Positions 21,191 through 31,811 of a DNA stretch of 34,420 nt are shown piece after piece. Numbering within the stretch: position 1 is the stretch's first letter; the number at the start of each line of letters is the position of its first letter. The notes under the pieces are model-generated. The model saw nothing but the letters and a program-made list of their open reading frames with translations, had not been told where the DNA came from and ran no database searches. The translations under genes were made by a program, and so were the position numbers. This DNA comes from Phellopilus nigrolimitatus (lineage: Eukaryota > Basidiomycota > Agaricomycetes > Hymenochaetales > Hymenochaetaceae), in contig JAJOHG010000275.1 in the NCBI GenBank assembly GCA_021029095.1, positions 1 through 34,420 on the forward strand. The letters run 5' to 3'.

Positions 21191-22504
21191 AATTTTCTTT
21201 ATAATTAAAGGCGGCACGTTTTGTACGTCTGAGATTTGGCACTCGATGACATGGGATTTTATATTATATTTTTTCCGCTATACATACAACTGTCTGGAAA
21301 CATATCTTTGCAAGGGCAGTTCGCTTTACGCCTTAGTATGTTCGCCTTTGGTGCCATTCTCTGCAATGTTTAGCCTGGTTTGAAGGTAACCCTCAAGCAC
21401 GCACAGAGCAATAAGATGGCATGCCAACAATTGACACAAACCGCAATGAATAGCAGGAGTAATGAGTGAGACTTGAGCCACGATAATTTATAGGGGCGTT
21501 CAAAGTAAGAATTCCATTCCTGTCGGCTACCCAGAAAGGAAAGGATTATTCAGCATAGTGTTAGCGGCGTTACATCTTGCTTGTCATTCCAAATTTTCAC
21601 CGATCTAACCTCAACCACTCTTTGCTTCAGCTTTTGAAAATTAAAGACATTATCTGAGTTGTATTATATATAATGAACTTCTGAGAGTCAAATAAAATGT
21701 ATAGCACTGTCAAATCTAATGATGGTGGTTGAAACCTCTAAGCAACCGGGTTTAATTTCCTAGCTCACTCTTTGACTACAATGCATTGACATGCTGGATG
21801 GACATGCTGGATGTATTTTGTGTATGTATCAAGTCTTTCTCTGATTGTTTTATAAAGTCTCAGTATTTTTATTGTTTGTGAAACCCCAAGGCTAGAGCAT
21901 GTATTTTAACTATTTGAGCACAACAAAACCATTGACCAGTCATTTGTAGACATTAGAAGTACAGCATCACAGAAGTAATGCTATAATTATGAGTATGGCA
22001 AGTGTTCGTCAAGAAAAAGTTGTGTTATGAGCAAAGGGACAAAATATGTTTTGCAAAAGGTGTCGGTTTACAAATTGATGCGCATAAGGAAACATTCAGA
22101 ACACCCCATTAGGACAAAAGCATCCTAATCTATGACAGATGTTGGGTTCTAGTGAACTTGAATGGTAAAGAGTATTGAGAAGATGCATACATGCGTCATT
22201 GTCGCCACCACAGTGCAAGCGGCGGATGTGTGACCGTCTGTGACTCAGGGATATAAGCTGAAGTAACCATTTCCTTCTTTGGTAGCCGACAAAAACGGAA
22301 CGTCGTTCCGTTCCTACCTTATGATTCTTAGCGCTCGACGACTGAGCCTTACTAATGGACTGAGTAAGCTATTGTAATACCACTTTGCTCATAGTGCTCA
22401 GAGTACCAGAATGAAATATAAGCAGCGCAGTAGTAGTCTGTGTATACAGTAGCAGACTATAAGAACCGATACGATAGCAATACGACGCGATAAATTCACT
22501 TACA
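21191..22504. other. Long AT-rich intergenic region
   Basis: About 1.3 kb between YSH1 and the reductase gene, the longest gene-free stretch here. Open frames are short and lack family signal. It holds a perfect 13-mer tandem pair (gacatgctggatg, 21788-21800 and 21801-21813) and the palindrome listed at 22294-22312. The right part should be the reductase promoter. No tRNA or other RNA gene was recognised. Confidence 0.5.
22294..22312. promoter_or_regulatory. Perfect dyad with CGG-N9-CCG, possible zinc-cluster factor site
   Basis: aacggaac-gtc-gttccgtt is an 8-bp perfect inverted repeat with a 3-base centre. It contains CGG at 22296-22298 and CCG at 22308-22310, the everted/inverted triplet pattern bound by fungal Zn2Cys6 dimers. 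It lies about 195 bases upstream of the reductase ATG. Function is inferred only from the pattern. Confidence 0.4.
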
Positions 22505-23786
22505 ATGTCGCCGCCATCCATCCCCACCACTGCACGCGTCGTGGTCCTGCAGAATAATATAGGCAAAGTCATAGATTTCTCCGACTCACCCTCCGGTACC
22601 TTTACGGTGAAAGAAGTGCCCATCGTCTCTCCACTCCCCGATGACTCGCTGCTCGTGCAGACGCTGTACACTTCGAACGACCCCGTGCAGCGCCTGTGGA
22701 CTGGCCCCGTAGGTTCGCCAATGGCGGCGTTCACGCTCTCGCGAGTAGTGAAGGTTGGCGGGGAGGTAAAAGAGGGGGAGTCGGTCAAAGTGGGCGACCT
22801 CGTCGACTCGCAAACACAGTGGGCAGATTACACCGTGGTGAAGAAGGACAAGGTGAAGGTTGTCAAGTGAGCCCCATTTGCCATCTTGAGACGCAGAGAA
22901 CAAAGTGATAGTCTAACTTTTGTCAAAGAGAGCTGCCTGGGCTCAGCCCTAGTATCTACCTCGGCGTGCTAGGCTTTTCAGGCTTAACAGCATATTTTGG
23001 TTTGGAGAGCGTGCTCAAGCCTAAAAAGACCGATACGCTCGTCGTCAGTGGCGCAGCTGGGTAAGTGGTCAAATGCATTTGTTGAAAATGTTAATTGCTG
23101 ACTAGCTTCTGATAGGGCGGTCGGGAATGTCGTCGTGCAGTACGCAAAGAAGGTCCTCGGGGTCAAGAGGGTAGTCGGCATAGCAGGCTCCGAGAAGAAG
23201 TGCGAATGGCTAAAGAGCATCGGGGCTGATGCGACAGTGAATTACAAGAGCGCGACATTCGCTGAAGATCTTGCCAAGGCGACGCCAGACAAAGTAGATG
23301 GGTGAGTCCTAAACATGGATAATACTCCTTTGCGTATTACCGACATTAAGATTAGGTTCTTCGACAATGTCGGCGGTGCGATCTTGGACGAGGTCATCAT
23401 GAGAATGAATGTGCAAGGTCATATCTGTGCATGCGGGGCTATTTCCAGTGAGCATACACTGTGTACTCGCCTTTCGACTTGAATGCTAATTTGATCTAAA
23501 CCACTAAGCCTACACCGATCAAGAGAAAGGCATGGTTCTGAAAAATTACATGACCTTGATCGTGAACAGACTGACGATCACTGGAATTACTGTTTTCGGA
23601 TACATGGTCCAATTTGAAGAGGGCCAGCGAGCGCTCGCAGACGCTGTGATCTCGGGCAAGCTGGTTGTCGATGGCGCGGAAACGCTCGTAGATGTCCAAG
23701 GGAAACTCGAGGAGTTGCCGCGCATCTGGGCGGGACTTTTTGAGAGTGCCAATACCGGCAAGTCGATCACGAAATTGGCGGCGTGA
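22505..23786 (+). CDS. NADP-dependent MDR oxidoreductase (alkenal/prostaglandin reductase-like)
   Basis: Medium-chain dehydrogenase/reductase of the zinc-independent leukotriene B4 12-hydroxydehydrogenase / alkenal double-bond reductase group, which reduces C=C bonds of alpha,beta-unsaturated carbonyls with NADPH in the cytosol. ATG 22505. The N-terminal GroES-like domain has LLVQTLYTSNDPVQRLW and VGDLVDSQTQWADYTVV. A second exon gives LPGLSPSIYLGVLGFSGLTAYFGL, followed by the nucleotide-binding glycine motif built across an intron: VSGAAG|AVGNVVVQYAKK. Then come AGSEKKCEWLKSIGADATVNYK, DGFFDNVGGAILD, HICACGAIS and YMTLIVNRLTITGITVFGY. No structural-zinc cysteine cluster is seen, as expected for this group. 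Five exons; introns begin at about 22867, 23061, 23302 and 23450. Stop at 23784-23786. The physiological substrate is unknown; aldehyde detoxification or secondary metabolism are both possible. Confidence 0.92.
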
Positions 23787-24243
23787 AAGCGGATCCGAGG
23801 CCTGGCTTGCCCTGGTTCCTGTAGTATTCGTTTGAACGATTGATGATAATTGATGTCCTGAATAGAACCTGAAATTTTGAGAAAGAAAAACATGTACCAC
23901 GACGTTAGGTTGAGGTCCACAAACGAGATTGAATCCGATCCATATACCGGAAATTTGGGATTTGCAAGGGGAGAGATGACAAGAGATTACAGTGGGTTAA
24001 GCATGACGCATAAGGAAGGTATGTTTCTAAATATATCCCAGCATACATGTATCTAGCCGGCCGGCCCTAAACGTGTCGCGTTAAGGCCAGAATGATTTCA
24101 TTTTATATTTATTTCTCTTCCTTTCTTCCCATCCTTCCCATCCTTCCCATTCTTCCCATCCTTCATCTTCTCTCTTCCTCCTTTTCTCTTTCGCCGCTGC
24201 AAGCGACGTTCAGGTCACTCTTTCAATACCGACGATCCCTACA
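23787..24243. promoter_or_regulatory. Promoter region of the secreted-protein gene with pyrimidine tract
   Basis: About 455 bases. It has a ccggccggcc palindrome near 24056 and a pyrimidine-rich tandem tract at 24118-24190 made of about four ttcccatcc-type 9-mers followed by CT-rich sequence, directly upstream of the ATG. Such CT tracts are common before strongly expressed fungal genes. Confidence 0.5.
24125..24162 (+). repeat. Short tandem repeat, ttcccatcc units
   Basis: Four consecutive near-identical 9-base units, one with a t substitution (ttcccattc), within the CT-rich 5' flank of the secreted-protein gene. Confidence 0.8.
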
Positions 24244-25457
24244 ATGACTGTGACACTCATTTTATTCGCTCTGGCTCTCGTCACCGCGCTGCGGGTGCAT
24301 GCCGAATCACACACCATTCGCTTCGTGAACAAGTCTGTACTTCTTTCTGTTATCTATTATTTTCTGAACAGTTCTGCTGACTACGTTATGCGCAGTTGTG
24401 GTCACGGCACTGTACGTTGATGACGGCACAGGATAAACGAAGGCTATTGATCGGGTTTTTCTAGCCTGCTCTTGTCAAGGGCGGCCAAATCATCTCAAAC
24501 GGCTCTGACTACACGAGCGATGGTCCGTTCGAGTCTGCCATCGCGTGAGTGACGCGTGAACTGTGATCTACTTACCGCAAAATTGACGCGCTTTCTACGC
24601 GCAGGTACCTTCAAACAGGCAATTGTCTCCTGAACGGCGAGGAATGCACCCTTGTCGAGATGAATATGAACAACCCTGCTTGTGCCGGGTGTGGGTCAAG
24701 TGTCGACATATCGTTAATCGCTCCGTTAGTACCGGCGAGCACTTTCTTCGTTTCGCCACCAATTGAGTTGTATTTGATAGTCACGCATACAACGTCGAAA
24801 CCGCCTTTGCATTCTTCGGCGGAGACGGCGACGTTTGCGATGGACTTGGTGCAATCTGTGAGTGCTGACACCGACTTCGCGCCTTTCTCGCGGGGTTTTC
24901 TAATGTGCGATCCATCAGGCGCCAATGCGAACTGTGACACGGCTTTTTTTAACCCGAACGATAACCAGGTCCAACGTGCCTGCCAGGCTGATAATGTTGG
25001 CCTGATGATCACGTTCTGCGGGAGCGGACAAACCAGTTTCACCGAAGCCGTTGTCGGTTCGCTGTCTGGCCAGTCCTCATCCGCTAGTGGTGCTAGTTCA
25101 TCGAGCAGCGAGAGCGCCTCCCCCACTTCATCGACCATACACTCCTCTAGTGGACCAAGCCCAGTCAGTAGCAAGAGCGCATCTTCAGCTTCATCGACAC
25201 CTACAAGCTCCTCTGAAGCCGTCGCACCCCCCTCTTCGATCGCTGGCGGCTCCTCGACTCCGACAACTACCGTGAATGTGGGTTTCTCCTCAGCCGACAG
25301 CAGCTCTTCCCCCACTGCTGCGGCCCCTTCGTCGACGAAGACATGTAGCCGCAAGAGCACGCGACGTGCCAAGCGCAGTGCGTCGCACGCGAAGAAGGCA
25401 CATGCGCGCTCTCGGGCGCGCGCCCGTGCTTTTGGTGGCGTGCACGAGTCGTTCTGA
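24244..25457 (+). CDS. Secreted 'glycopeptide'-like protein with Ser/Thr stalk and basic tail
   Basis: Matches the Agaricomycete family often annotated as glycopeptide, with a small Cys-containing secreted domain. ATG 24244 starts a signal peptide (MTVTLILFALALVTALRVHA). The domain is assembled from small exons: HTIRFVNK, a CGHGT exon, PALVKGGQIISNGSDYTSDGPFES, YLQTGNCLLNGEECTLVEMN and CGSSVDISLIAP. Two further introns, 24725-24780 (56 nt) and 24858-24918 (61 nt), flank a 77-nt exon reading HAYNVETAFAFFGGDGDVCD; then come CANANCDTAFFNPNDNQVQ and GLMITFCGSG. These match the family's Cys spacing, whereas the unspliced frame does not. The C-terminal third is Ser/Thr/Ala-rich (likely O-glycosylated) and ends in an Arg/Lys-rich tail with dibasic sites (RRAKR) and no hydrophobic GPI signal. 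Probably a cell-wall or extracellular protein; activity unknown. Confidence 0.83.
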
Positions 25458-25592
25458 CCATTCGACTTCCTTCAAGCTGCATACTAACCGTGATTCGCGC
25501 TTACCTCTTTCATTTGACTCACCTTCTTGTTAGCATCCTCACCAGTCGGAGCTGGTATCTATCTATTTTCTGTCTGCGGTTGCATTCTATCT

Positions 25593-25610
25593 GGCCTCGC
25601 AAGCGAGGCC
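25593..25610. repeat. Perfect 8-bp inverted repeat (possible hairpin)
   Basis: ggcctcgc-aa-gcgaggcc about 135 bases after the secreted-protein stop. A related half site (ttgcgaggccct) recurs at about 25652. It could form a stem in the 3' UTR; no known element is recognised. Confidence 0.6.
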
Positions 25611-26084
25611 CTTCCCCTTTTTATCACTTGTTATCTCTTGAACAGCCTTGCTTGCGAGGCCCTCCATTGTCTGGATTGTTTCGTCGATACCAGTACAACT
25701 TTGGCTGGCCGTGTACACCCTGTTTCTCGACTGATATGGTGTTGCTGTTTTACTACCTGTCTTTGTTTGCATCTTTAGAAACATTACGGAACAAGTCCTT
25801 GCGCGTGCGCGAGGCAATACATGATCATTGTTGTCTTATCTTGTGCCAGAGCGAACAACATAAACATGCGACTGCACTTCTGGGTGATAATCCACACTTA
25901 CACGCTTGAGCTTGGGAATATGCCCCGGAATGCGTGAATTCATACAAAGTGAGGAGCACAGGACACAATTATTCATGTATTCATCAACACGCAACATAAT
26001 CAAGATAAACATAACACATGCCAGATATTAGGACATTATGCAATGAAGTCCGATAAGCAGAAGAAGGGGTATAAGGCAAAGAAA

Positions 26085-26107
26085 GGGGGGGGGGGGGGGG
26101 GGGGGGG
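26085..26107 (+). repeat. 23-nt G homopolymer
   Basis: Uninterrupted run of 23 G on the plus strand (C on the minus strand), preceded by ggcaaagaaa and followed by aataataaac. It is just beyond the 3' end of the Sec7 gene, so its transcript may read it as C. The true length is uncertain because such runs are sequencing-error-prone. Confidence 0.9.
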
Positions 26108-26296
26108 AATAATAAACACCAATGAAACCAGGGGATTGCCGGGAAAAACGCGCACAAGATTGTCATACATGAATGGATGCATAGGGGGAAAGCGGCCGGA
26201 GGCTGGGGGAAGTATAATAAAATATAACATGCACGGAAGAAAACAGACGAAGATGAAAATGGAAATGAGTGTGATCCGGGATCCAGTTGACAGGCC

Positions 26297-29200
26297 TCAG
26301 GCCTCAGCAGATTCTCTATGGTGTTGTGAGCTCGAATGTGAGCCCTTATTTACAAGGTTAGGAGTGAGAGGGGGTTCTTCTCCTTCCAGTATAGTTTCCT
26401 CTTCGGGGTATCCTTTCCAGCGCTTTGAAGACGCTTCATTTTCCTCCTCCGGACCAGTCAAGACCAGTGCCCTCTCTAGCGCCTTCTCACCCCGCCTTTT
26501 GAGGCGAAGCGACATTGCAGTCTTCAACGAGTCAACGTACGAGTCGTACTTCACGATCTCCGTCAAAAGATACTGAGATTTCTTTTCCCAGTTTGCTAAT
26601 GCCTTGTTGGAATTTGCCGACCGCGGCAGATACTGAACACATACTTTAACCAACAAGACGAATTACTGAAGAAACGACACATACCAATTGTTGCATTGGG
26701 GCGCGGAAGGCGTTATGCTGGTTGAGTTCTGCCTTCAACGATGCAGCATGCTTTTGAAGCGCCTCCAGCTGACCTTCTTCATCATGCATGCTTGGGACTG
26801 TCGAAGGCATAGGCAGCTTCCAGTCGTGTATAGTCACCCGCTCAGAAAATGGCGACGAGCTTGACCTCAGCGTAAATGGATCTTTCCTGTTCCAGCTCCG
26901 TCCGCTTCGCATGCTAAATGTATCGGAATCCTTTGGCTGTAAGTCTTCAGAGATTGAAGGCCGATCTTCAGTGATATCCATGACCCGATTCCACCCATAC
27001 TCCATATTGGAGACGCCACCTGCCAACGGCTCCTTGCTCAGGCGAGCTGCCCAGTAGTTGCACGTCGATACCCACTCATTGACGAGCTCTTCAGTGCCAG
27101 CTTGGAAGAAGTAAACGCCGCCTGTCGCTAGTGTCAATACAAAACAGTATGGTCGCTGCCGACTATAGCCAGGTGACGGCAGAGTGTGAGCCAAAGAATG
27201 CGAAAGCGAGACCGTCCCGACGGCGTGTGCATTAGCCTGCCAGAATTTCCGTCAGTCTACATTTATTACTTGCAGAGATTGAACATACCAGCCAATTTCC
27301 GCCGCCGACGCCCATCGTGGCGCCTCCACCTCCCTCTCCGCCAAAAATGAACATATTCAATTCGCCCTTTTGGATAACCACGAATACATCCAACCAATTC
27401 TTCGACTTCGCACGCTTACCCGCGGACTCCCAATATTGTTTACGGCAAAGCATACCCTCTTTCGCCCAAGGAGCACCTAAAAGCGCAAGCTCTTCATCAG
27501 AAATGCTGACGTTGGTATCGTCGGTGTGCTCGCTGGCAATGCTTCTAACATCGTCTTCTTGAGCCTCTCGGATGATCGTATGCGACAAGTTCGATGCGAA
27601 GCCGAGTGTAGGCGGCAGGAACTGACTACTTGATGCAGCATAGTTCTGATAAGAAGTCAATACCATTCGTCAAGAAGCAGGTCTGAACAAAATTTACATT
27701 CATACCGACCTCATGCGCAGAGTTCGCGAAGCTTGGTGCAGGGCTAGCTCGACCATCAAAGCTCCCACTGTTACCATATGGGCTGGCACCAGCGTGAGCA
27801 GCGAACAGAGACTGAATTCCACGCATACTGCCCCTTTTGAGGTTAGCTACACGATCGTTCTGGCCCCGTCGACTACCGTTGCGCAACAGTGCATTAGGGC
27901 TCAGCGAAGAAGTTGACCCTCGCTCGATAGATGAGTGATTGATTGGTTGCAGGATTTGCTGGGTCTTAATTGCTGTGTACATTTCCTACCCGAGATGTCA
28001 ACAGATGTACAGATGTTAAGTATAAATGAATGTTATTACAAACCTTAAGCAAGCTCTCCATATCACTATCGAAATGTCGACCATAGATAACAGACGGTAC
28101 GCTTGGAGTTTTGATGCGTGGTTCGTGAATAGAGGTGTTGCTACCGTTGAGCTGGGTTTGCGAGGTGCCACTATTCGGAGTTGTGGCTGGTGTGTTGACG
28201 AAGTCGCGAGAAACACTATTCCAGCTTGTGACACTCCCGCTGCGCTGGGCCCTATTCCTCAGGGTGCTCGCACCGACTTCACTGCCATCTGAGCCTACGC
28301 CACGTATGCTGCTTTCGTCATCATAGGTTAGCTCGGGCGTAGATGCTCGCCCACCGCCGCTTGGTCTAATCTGCATCTGAATGGCACTCAATGTGTTGCG
28401 CACAAATTGGCTTCGCGACATGCGCTGTGCCAACTCGGCAACATGGAGATCCGTATTAAGGAGCAAAAGCGAGTACGAAACAGCGTGGACAACACCTGAG
28501 CACGGTAAAATTAGATAACAGCAAAATAACAGTTGTTTGTGTCTTGCACTTACTGGCGCTTCCGTACACTGTCGTTGGGTTTGTCTCCCAATAACGACGA
28601 CTGAATTCTTCCAGAATTCGATCCACCTGCTGGGTTTCTGCCTTAAGATACAATTTCGCACATAAGCGCCGGAAAGCAACGTCAAGTCTGAGGCCAGAGA
28701 AGTCAAAGAAGTCTATATAATATCGCAGCGCCACCTTATTGATCAAGCCACTGTAAAGCACTGTTATATACGAAGGTTCCTTCACAATATTTTGGAAAAC
28801 TCACGTTCCACCTAACCATTCGGCAATCTTTTCTTTAGCCAAGAAATCTTCGTCCTCCGTCCAACACTTCGTTGCAAGATCTTTACCTCTCGTCTCGATG
28901 TCTGGCGGATCTTCGCGCGATGCGGCTGAGGATGTCATCTTGCTATTCCCGGTTTCTTCGCAAGTCAAGTCGGTCTGGGAGCTGAGACATAAGGATAGAG
29001 CGGGTGAAGTTGCTTCCGGCCAGCCTACAGACGCTGATGAAGGCACAAGGCGGACTGTACGCTTCGGATCCTGCGATCTATCGTCATCGCGTATAGGGAT
29101 GAGAGACGGTTCAGAACTCGACGCAGCCGACCGATGCTGTACCCGGAGTCGAGACGAGTCCCGTCCCAACGTCGCAGAGTGTATCGGTCCAAAGGCACTT

Positions 29201-31365
29201 GTCGAATTGGGCCGCGGATTACGAAGTCCAGGTTTGACGGTGTTTGTTCGAGCCGACTCTAAATTGCCTACTACGTCAGGGATTTCCAAAGGAGCGTATA
29301 AGGAGGACGAACGAGCGGGGACTAAAGCATCCTCCACAGTAAATGCAGTATCGAGTGTTAGTGCTGGAGTACATGTAGTCGAAGTGACAGGAGTTGATGA
29401 AACCATTCTAAGTTGAGGCCGTTGGGCACGTTGTTGTAGACGACCTCTTGCATCTGCGAGGGCACTTTCAGGATCGAAAGTTTCTTTCCTCGGCGTAGCC
29501 GGGTCCTTAAGATCAAGAGACGACGCCGAAATACCATCGAGTTGCGAAGTAAGTTCACCCTTGAAATCTTTCAACATTCCACTGTATTCCGATCCAGACT
29601 CCCATTCCCTACTCAGCGATGATTGTCCCCGCTCACTCGCACCTGAGGCCATGGCTTTCTTGAGATCAGCTTCGCTGACACTCATACTCCGCCGTTTCGC
29701 TCGCAACGCAGCTCGGGGTGACTTTCCTTTGATCGTCCTCTCCGGCGAAGACGTTCGCAATGCAGAGACACCACGGTCGACCAATATCATAGACCTTTCA
29801 TCATCGTCATCGGTGTCAGCGACCCTGGTTGCATTTTGTGTCGATGACTGGATAAGCGGAAGAGGTTTGCCAATGTCAGGAGAGTTGGGCGGACTACTAA
29901 AAGCATCAGCAATAGGTGATCCTATTGGAGATCGATGTTCCCGGGGTATAGGAGGAACGGGAGGAGCATCGTCATAAAAGCTTGAACTTGAAAATGATGC
30001 CGCTATCGGCGTCGTTGGCGAAGATACCGAGTCATTCCGCTGCACTATCATTAGTGCTTAAAAGTAACGAAGTGCCAAGCAACTTACAGATTTATCTCGT
30101 ATAGAGCTCTGTCCAATAATTTTACCAAGAAACGCGCTGGTTTTTGAGCGCACCGATGACTTGCCCTGCCGTGCCAATGTCAGAGCAATGAATGAGACGA
30201 ACGTAGAGCAGCTGCTTACGCTGCTTACCTTGCTCACTACTGTTTCCGAGCGATTCCTCGAACCCGTCATAACCCAGTCTGAGCTGATTGGTTCATCCAT
30301 TTCCGGTGCGGGCTCTGGAGGCCTTGTGCTCTTTATCAACTTTCCTTTGTGCGTATGAGAGAATGGCATTGAAGAGGGACCGTCGTTATTGTTGTTCACG
30401 GTTGTTGAAGAACGTTTACGCGTTCGTGACGAGGTGCTATCACGATGTGAATTCGGAGAAAGGCTGTTCAATACCGACGAAGTGACATGACCATGGCGAG
30501 CCCCGGTGGTTCGCTGTTCTTTGTTCCGCGTCTCTCCTTGATCTTGTCCAGCAGCGCTTCGCTGCTTTGCCTTTCGAACAAGTGTGGCTAGGTCTGGGCT
30601 GCTCGCTGTCCCAACCGAGCGAAGCATGGATCGACGCTTCGTCTGTCTGTCGCCGTCCTCCGCTTCAAAATAACGCTCGTTCGACGAGACTGATGGCGAA
30701 CGTGAACGTGAACGTGTCAAGGAGATTTGCGGGGTAACACTAGTGCTGCTGGACTGAGCAGACGGTTGTGGCACCATATGTGTCGTCAGCGACTGGTTTT
30801 CGCGCTCACGCGACGATACCTGCGACAGCTCCACCCTCGACCTAGAACTGGAGGCAGACGGAGAGGACGGCTCGACGCCGAGCGTGCTGAAGTCGGGGCC
30901 TTCCTTGAGGAGGACAGTGCCGCTGCCGAGAAGAGCCTGCTCGAAGTCTACTTCCGTCCTGGAGAGTCTGCGATTTGGGTTGCGCGAGGCAGGGTCATTG
31001 GATGCCACCGGCCGCAGACCACCGGAGCGAAACGACGACGGAGGCGCGTTGCGAGTGTGAGACGCCAGTTTAGCTGCTGTACGAACCTGCTGCAGACTAA
31101 ATCAAAAACCGTGTCACAGCTCGGGTCACCAATCAAAGGGAGATGAGATAGCAAGCGTGGCAGATGTCAACAAAGAAGCTGAGCTCGTCAATATATGGTA
31201 TGTCGCCGAGCTTGCCTGTTTGGTTGTCGTCCTTGTCGACGACGGTGGCGGCGGCGGTCGTAGACGACGAGTACAAGCCTTACTTATGAAGTTCGCGACA
31301 AAACGACAGATATTAGAAGGAACGCGTCTCTTGCCTAATTTGGATGAAAAATGCCGCTTAGTCAT
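26297..31365 (-). CDS. Sec7-PH domain ARF guanine-nucleotide exchange factor (Yel1/EFA6-like)
   Basis: Large, mostly disordered protein with a Sec7 domain followed by a PH domain, the layout of yeast Yel1 (Arf3 GEF) and animal EFA6/PSD (Arf6 GEF); it is expected to act at the plasma membrane. Sec7 (about 28860-28370): AKEKIAEWLGGTGLINKVAL, YYIDFFDFSGLRLDVAFRR and YLKAETQQVDRILEEFSRRY, where the Glu of AETQ corresponds to the catalytic glutamic finger. It continues with VVHAVSYSLLLLNTDLH and RMSRSQFVRNTLSAI. PH (about 27500-27050): KEGMLCRKQYWE, NWLDVFVVIQKGELNMF, RPYCFVLTLATGGVYFFQA and EELVNEWVSTCNYWAARL. A coiled-coil-like C-terminus follows (EEGQLEALQKHAASLKAEL). The N-terminal ~700 residues are Ser-rich. 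The first upstream ATG is at 31365, but the first exon junction is unresolved. Stop at 26297-26299. About ten exons. Confidence 0.88.
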
Positions 31366-31811
31366 TATTCCCGACGCTTTGCTAACTGTACCTTGTGGCT
31401 CGTCGAGAACTTGAAAAAAGTAGCAATTCCCGTGTCCAAATTATTTGTATTATTCCTAAAGAGAATTTGAAGCCGCGATCGTTACGAGCGAGCTTCGGGC
31501 CGCGCCTGATGTACAAAAAGGGAATTGAGCGAAAGAAAAACAAGAATAATCTAGAGGGACAACAAAACTAGTCTCTAGCTTCGTACGGAGATGATGTGCA
31601 TGGTCATACAAAGATAATTGAAGCTGAAATGAGAGTTAAATATAAAGTCAAACACATGAGCACTACACAAAAGGCCAACGAGAAATAACAAATAGAGAAA
31701 TTATGGTTGCGACCTGATCGCTGTGCGAGACGAGCGGAGGTAAACTATTGAGACAATCCAGAATCCATTACACAACGCATCCAAAGTTATACTCGGAAGC
31801 ATTACATTGTA
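31366..31811. promoter_or_regulatory. Promoter region of the Sec7-PH gene / 3' flank of the GATA gene
   Basis: About 445 bases between two minus-strand genes. AT-rich in the middle (31430-31700). No gene or recognisable element. Confidence 0.4.

Larger units (their letters stand above)
25458..26296. other. Convergent 3' spacer with hairpin and G run
   Basis: About 840 bases between two gene ends. Contains the inverted repeat at 25593-25610 and the G run at 26085-26107. A plus-strand open frame at 25490-25909 and another through the G run have no family features and are not called. Confidence 0.5.

Noticed and set aside
21060..21383. 107-codon plus-strand open frame after YSH1
   Set aside because: Overlaps the YSH1 acidic last exon in another frame and continues into AT-rich noncoding DNA; no homology recognised.
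24611..25372. 253-codon minus-strand open frame (acidic, Leu/Glu-rich)
   Set aside because: Antisense of the Ser/Thr-rich stalk of the secreted protein; no splice or domain support.
24660..25457. Single-exon 265-codon reading of the secreted-protein gene
   Set aside because: The middle part is in the wrong frame relative to the family; two introns summing to 117 nt explain the open frame.
25490..25909. Plus-strand open frame after the secreted protein
   Set aside because: No domain, no clear start context and skewed composition; more likely 3' UTR/intergenic.
26043..26576. Plus-strand open frame containing a poly-Gly stretch
   Set aside because: The Gly run is just the G homopolymer, and the rest is antisense to the Sec7-PH gene's last exon.
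29561..29977. Plus-strand open frame opposite the Sec7-PH gene
   Set aside because: Antisense shadow of the Ser-rich N-terminal region.
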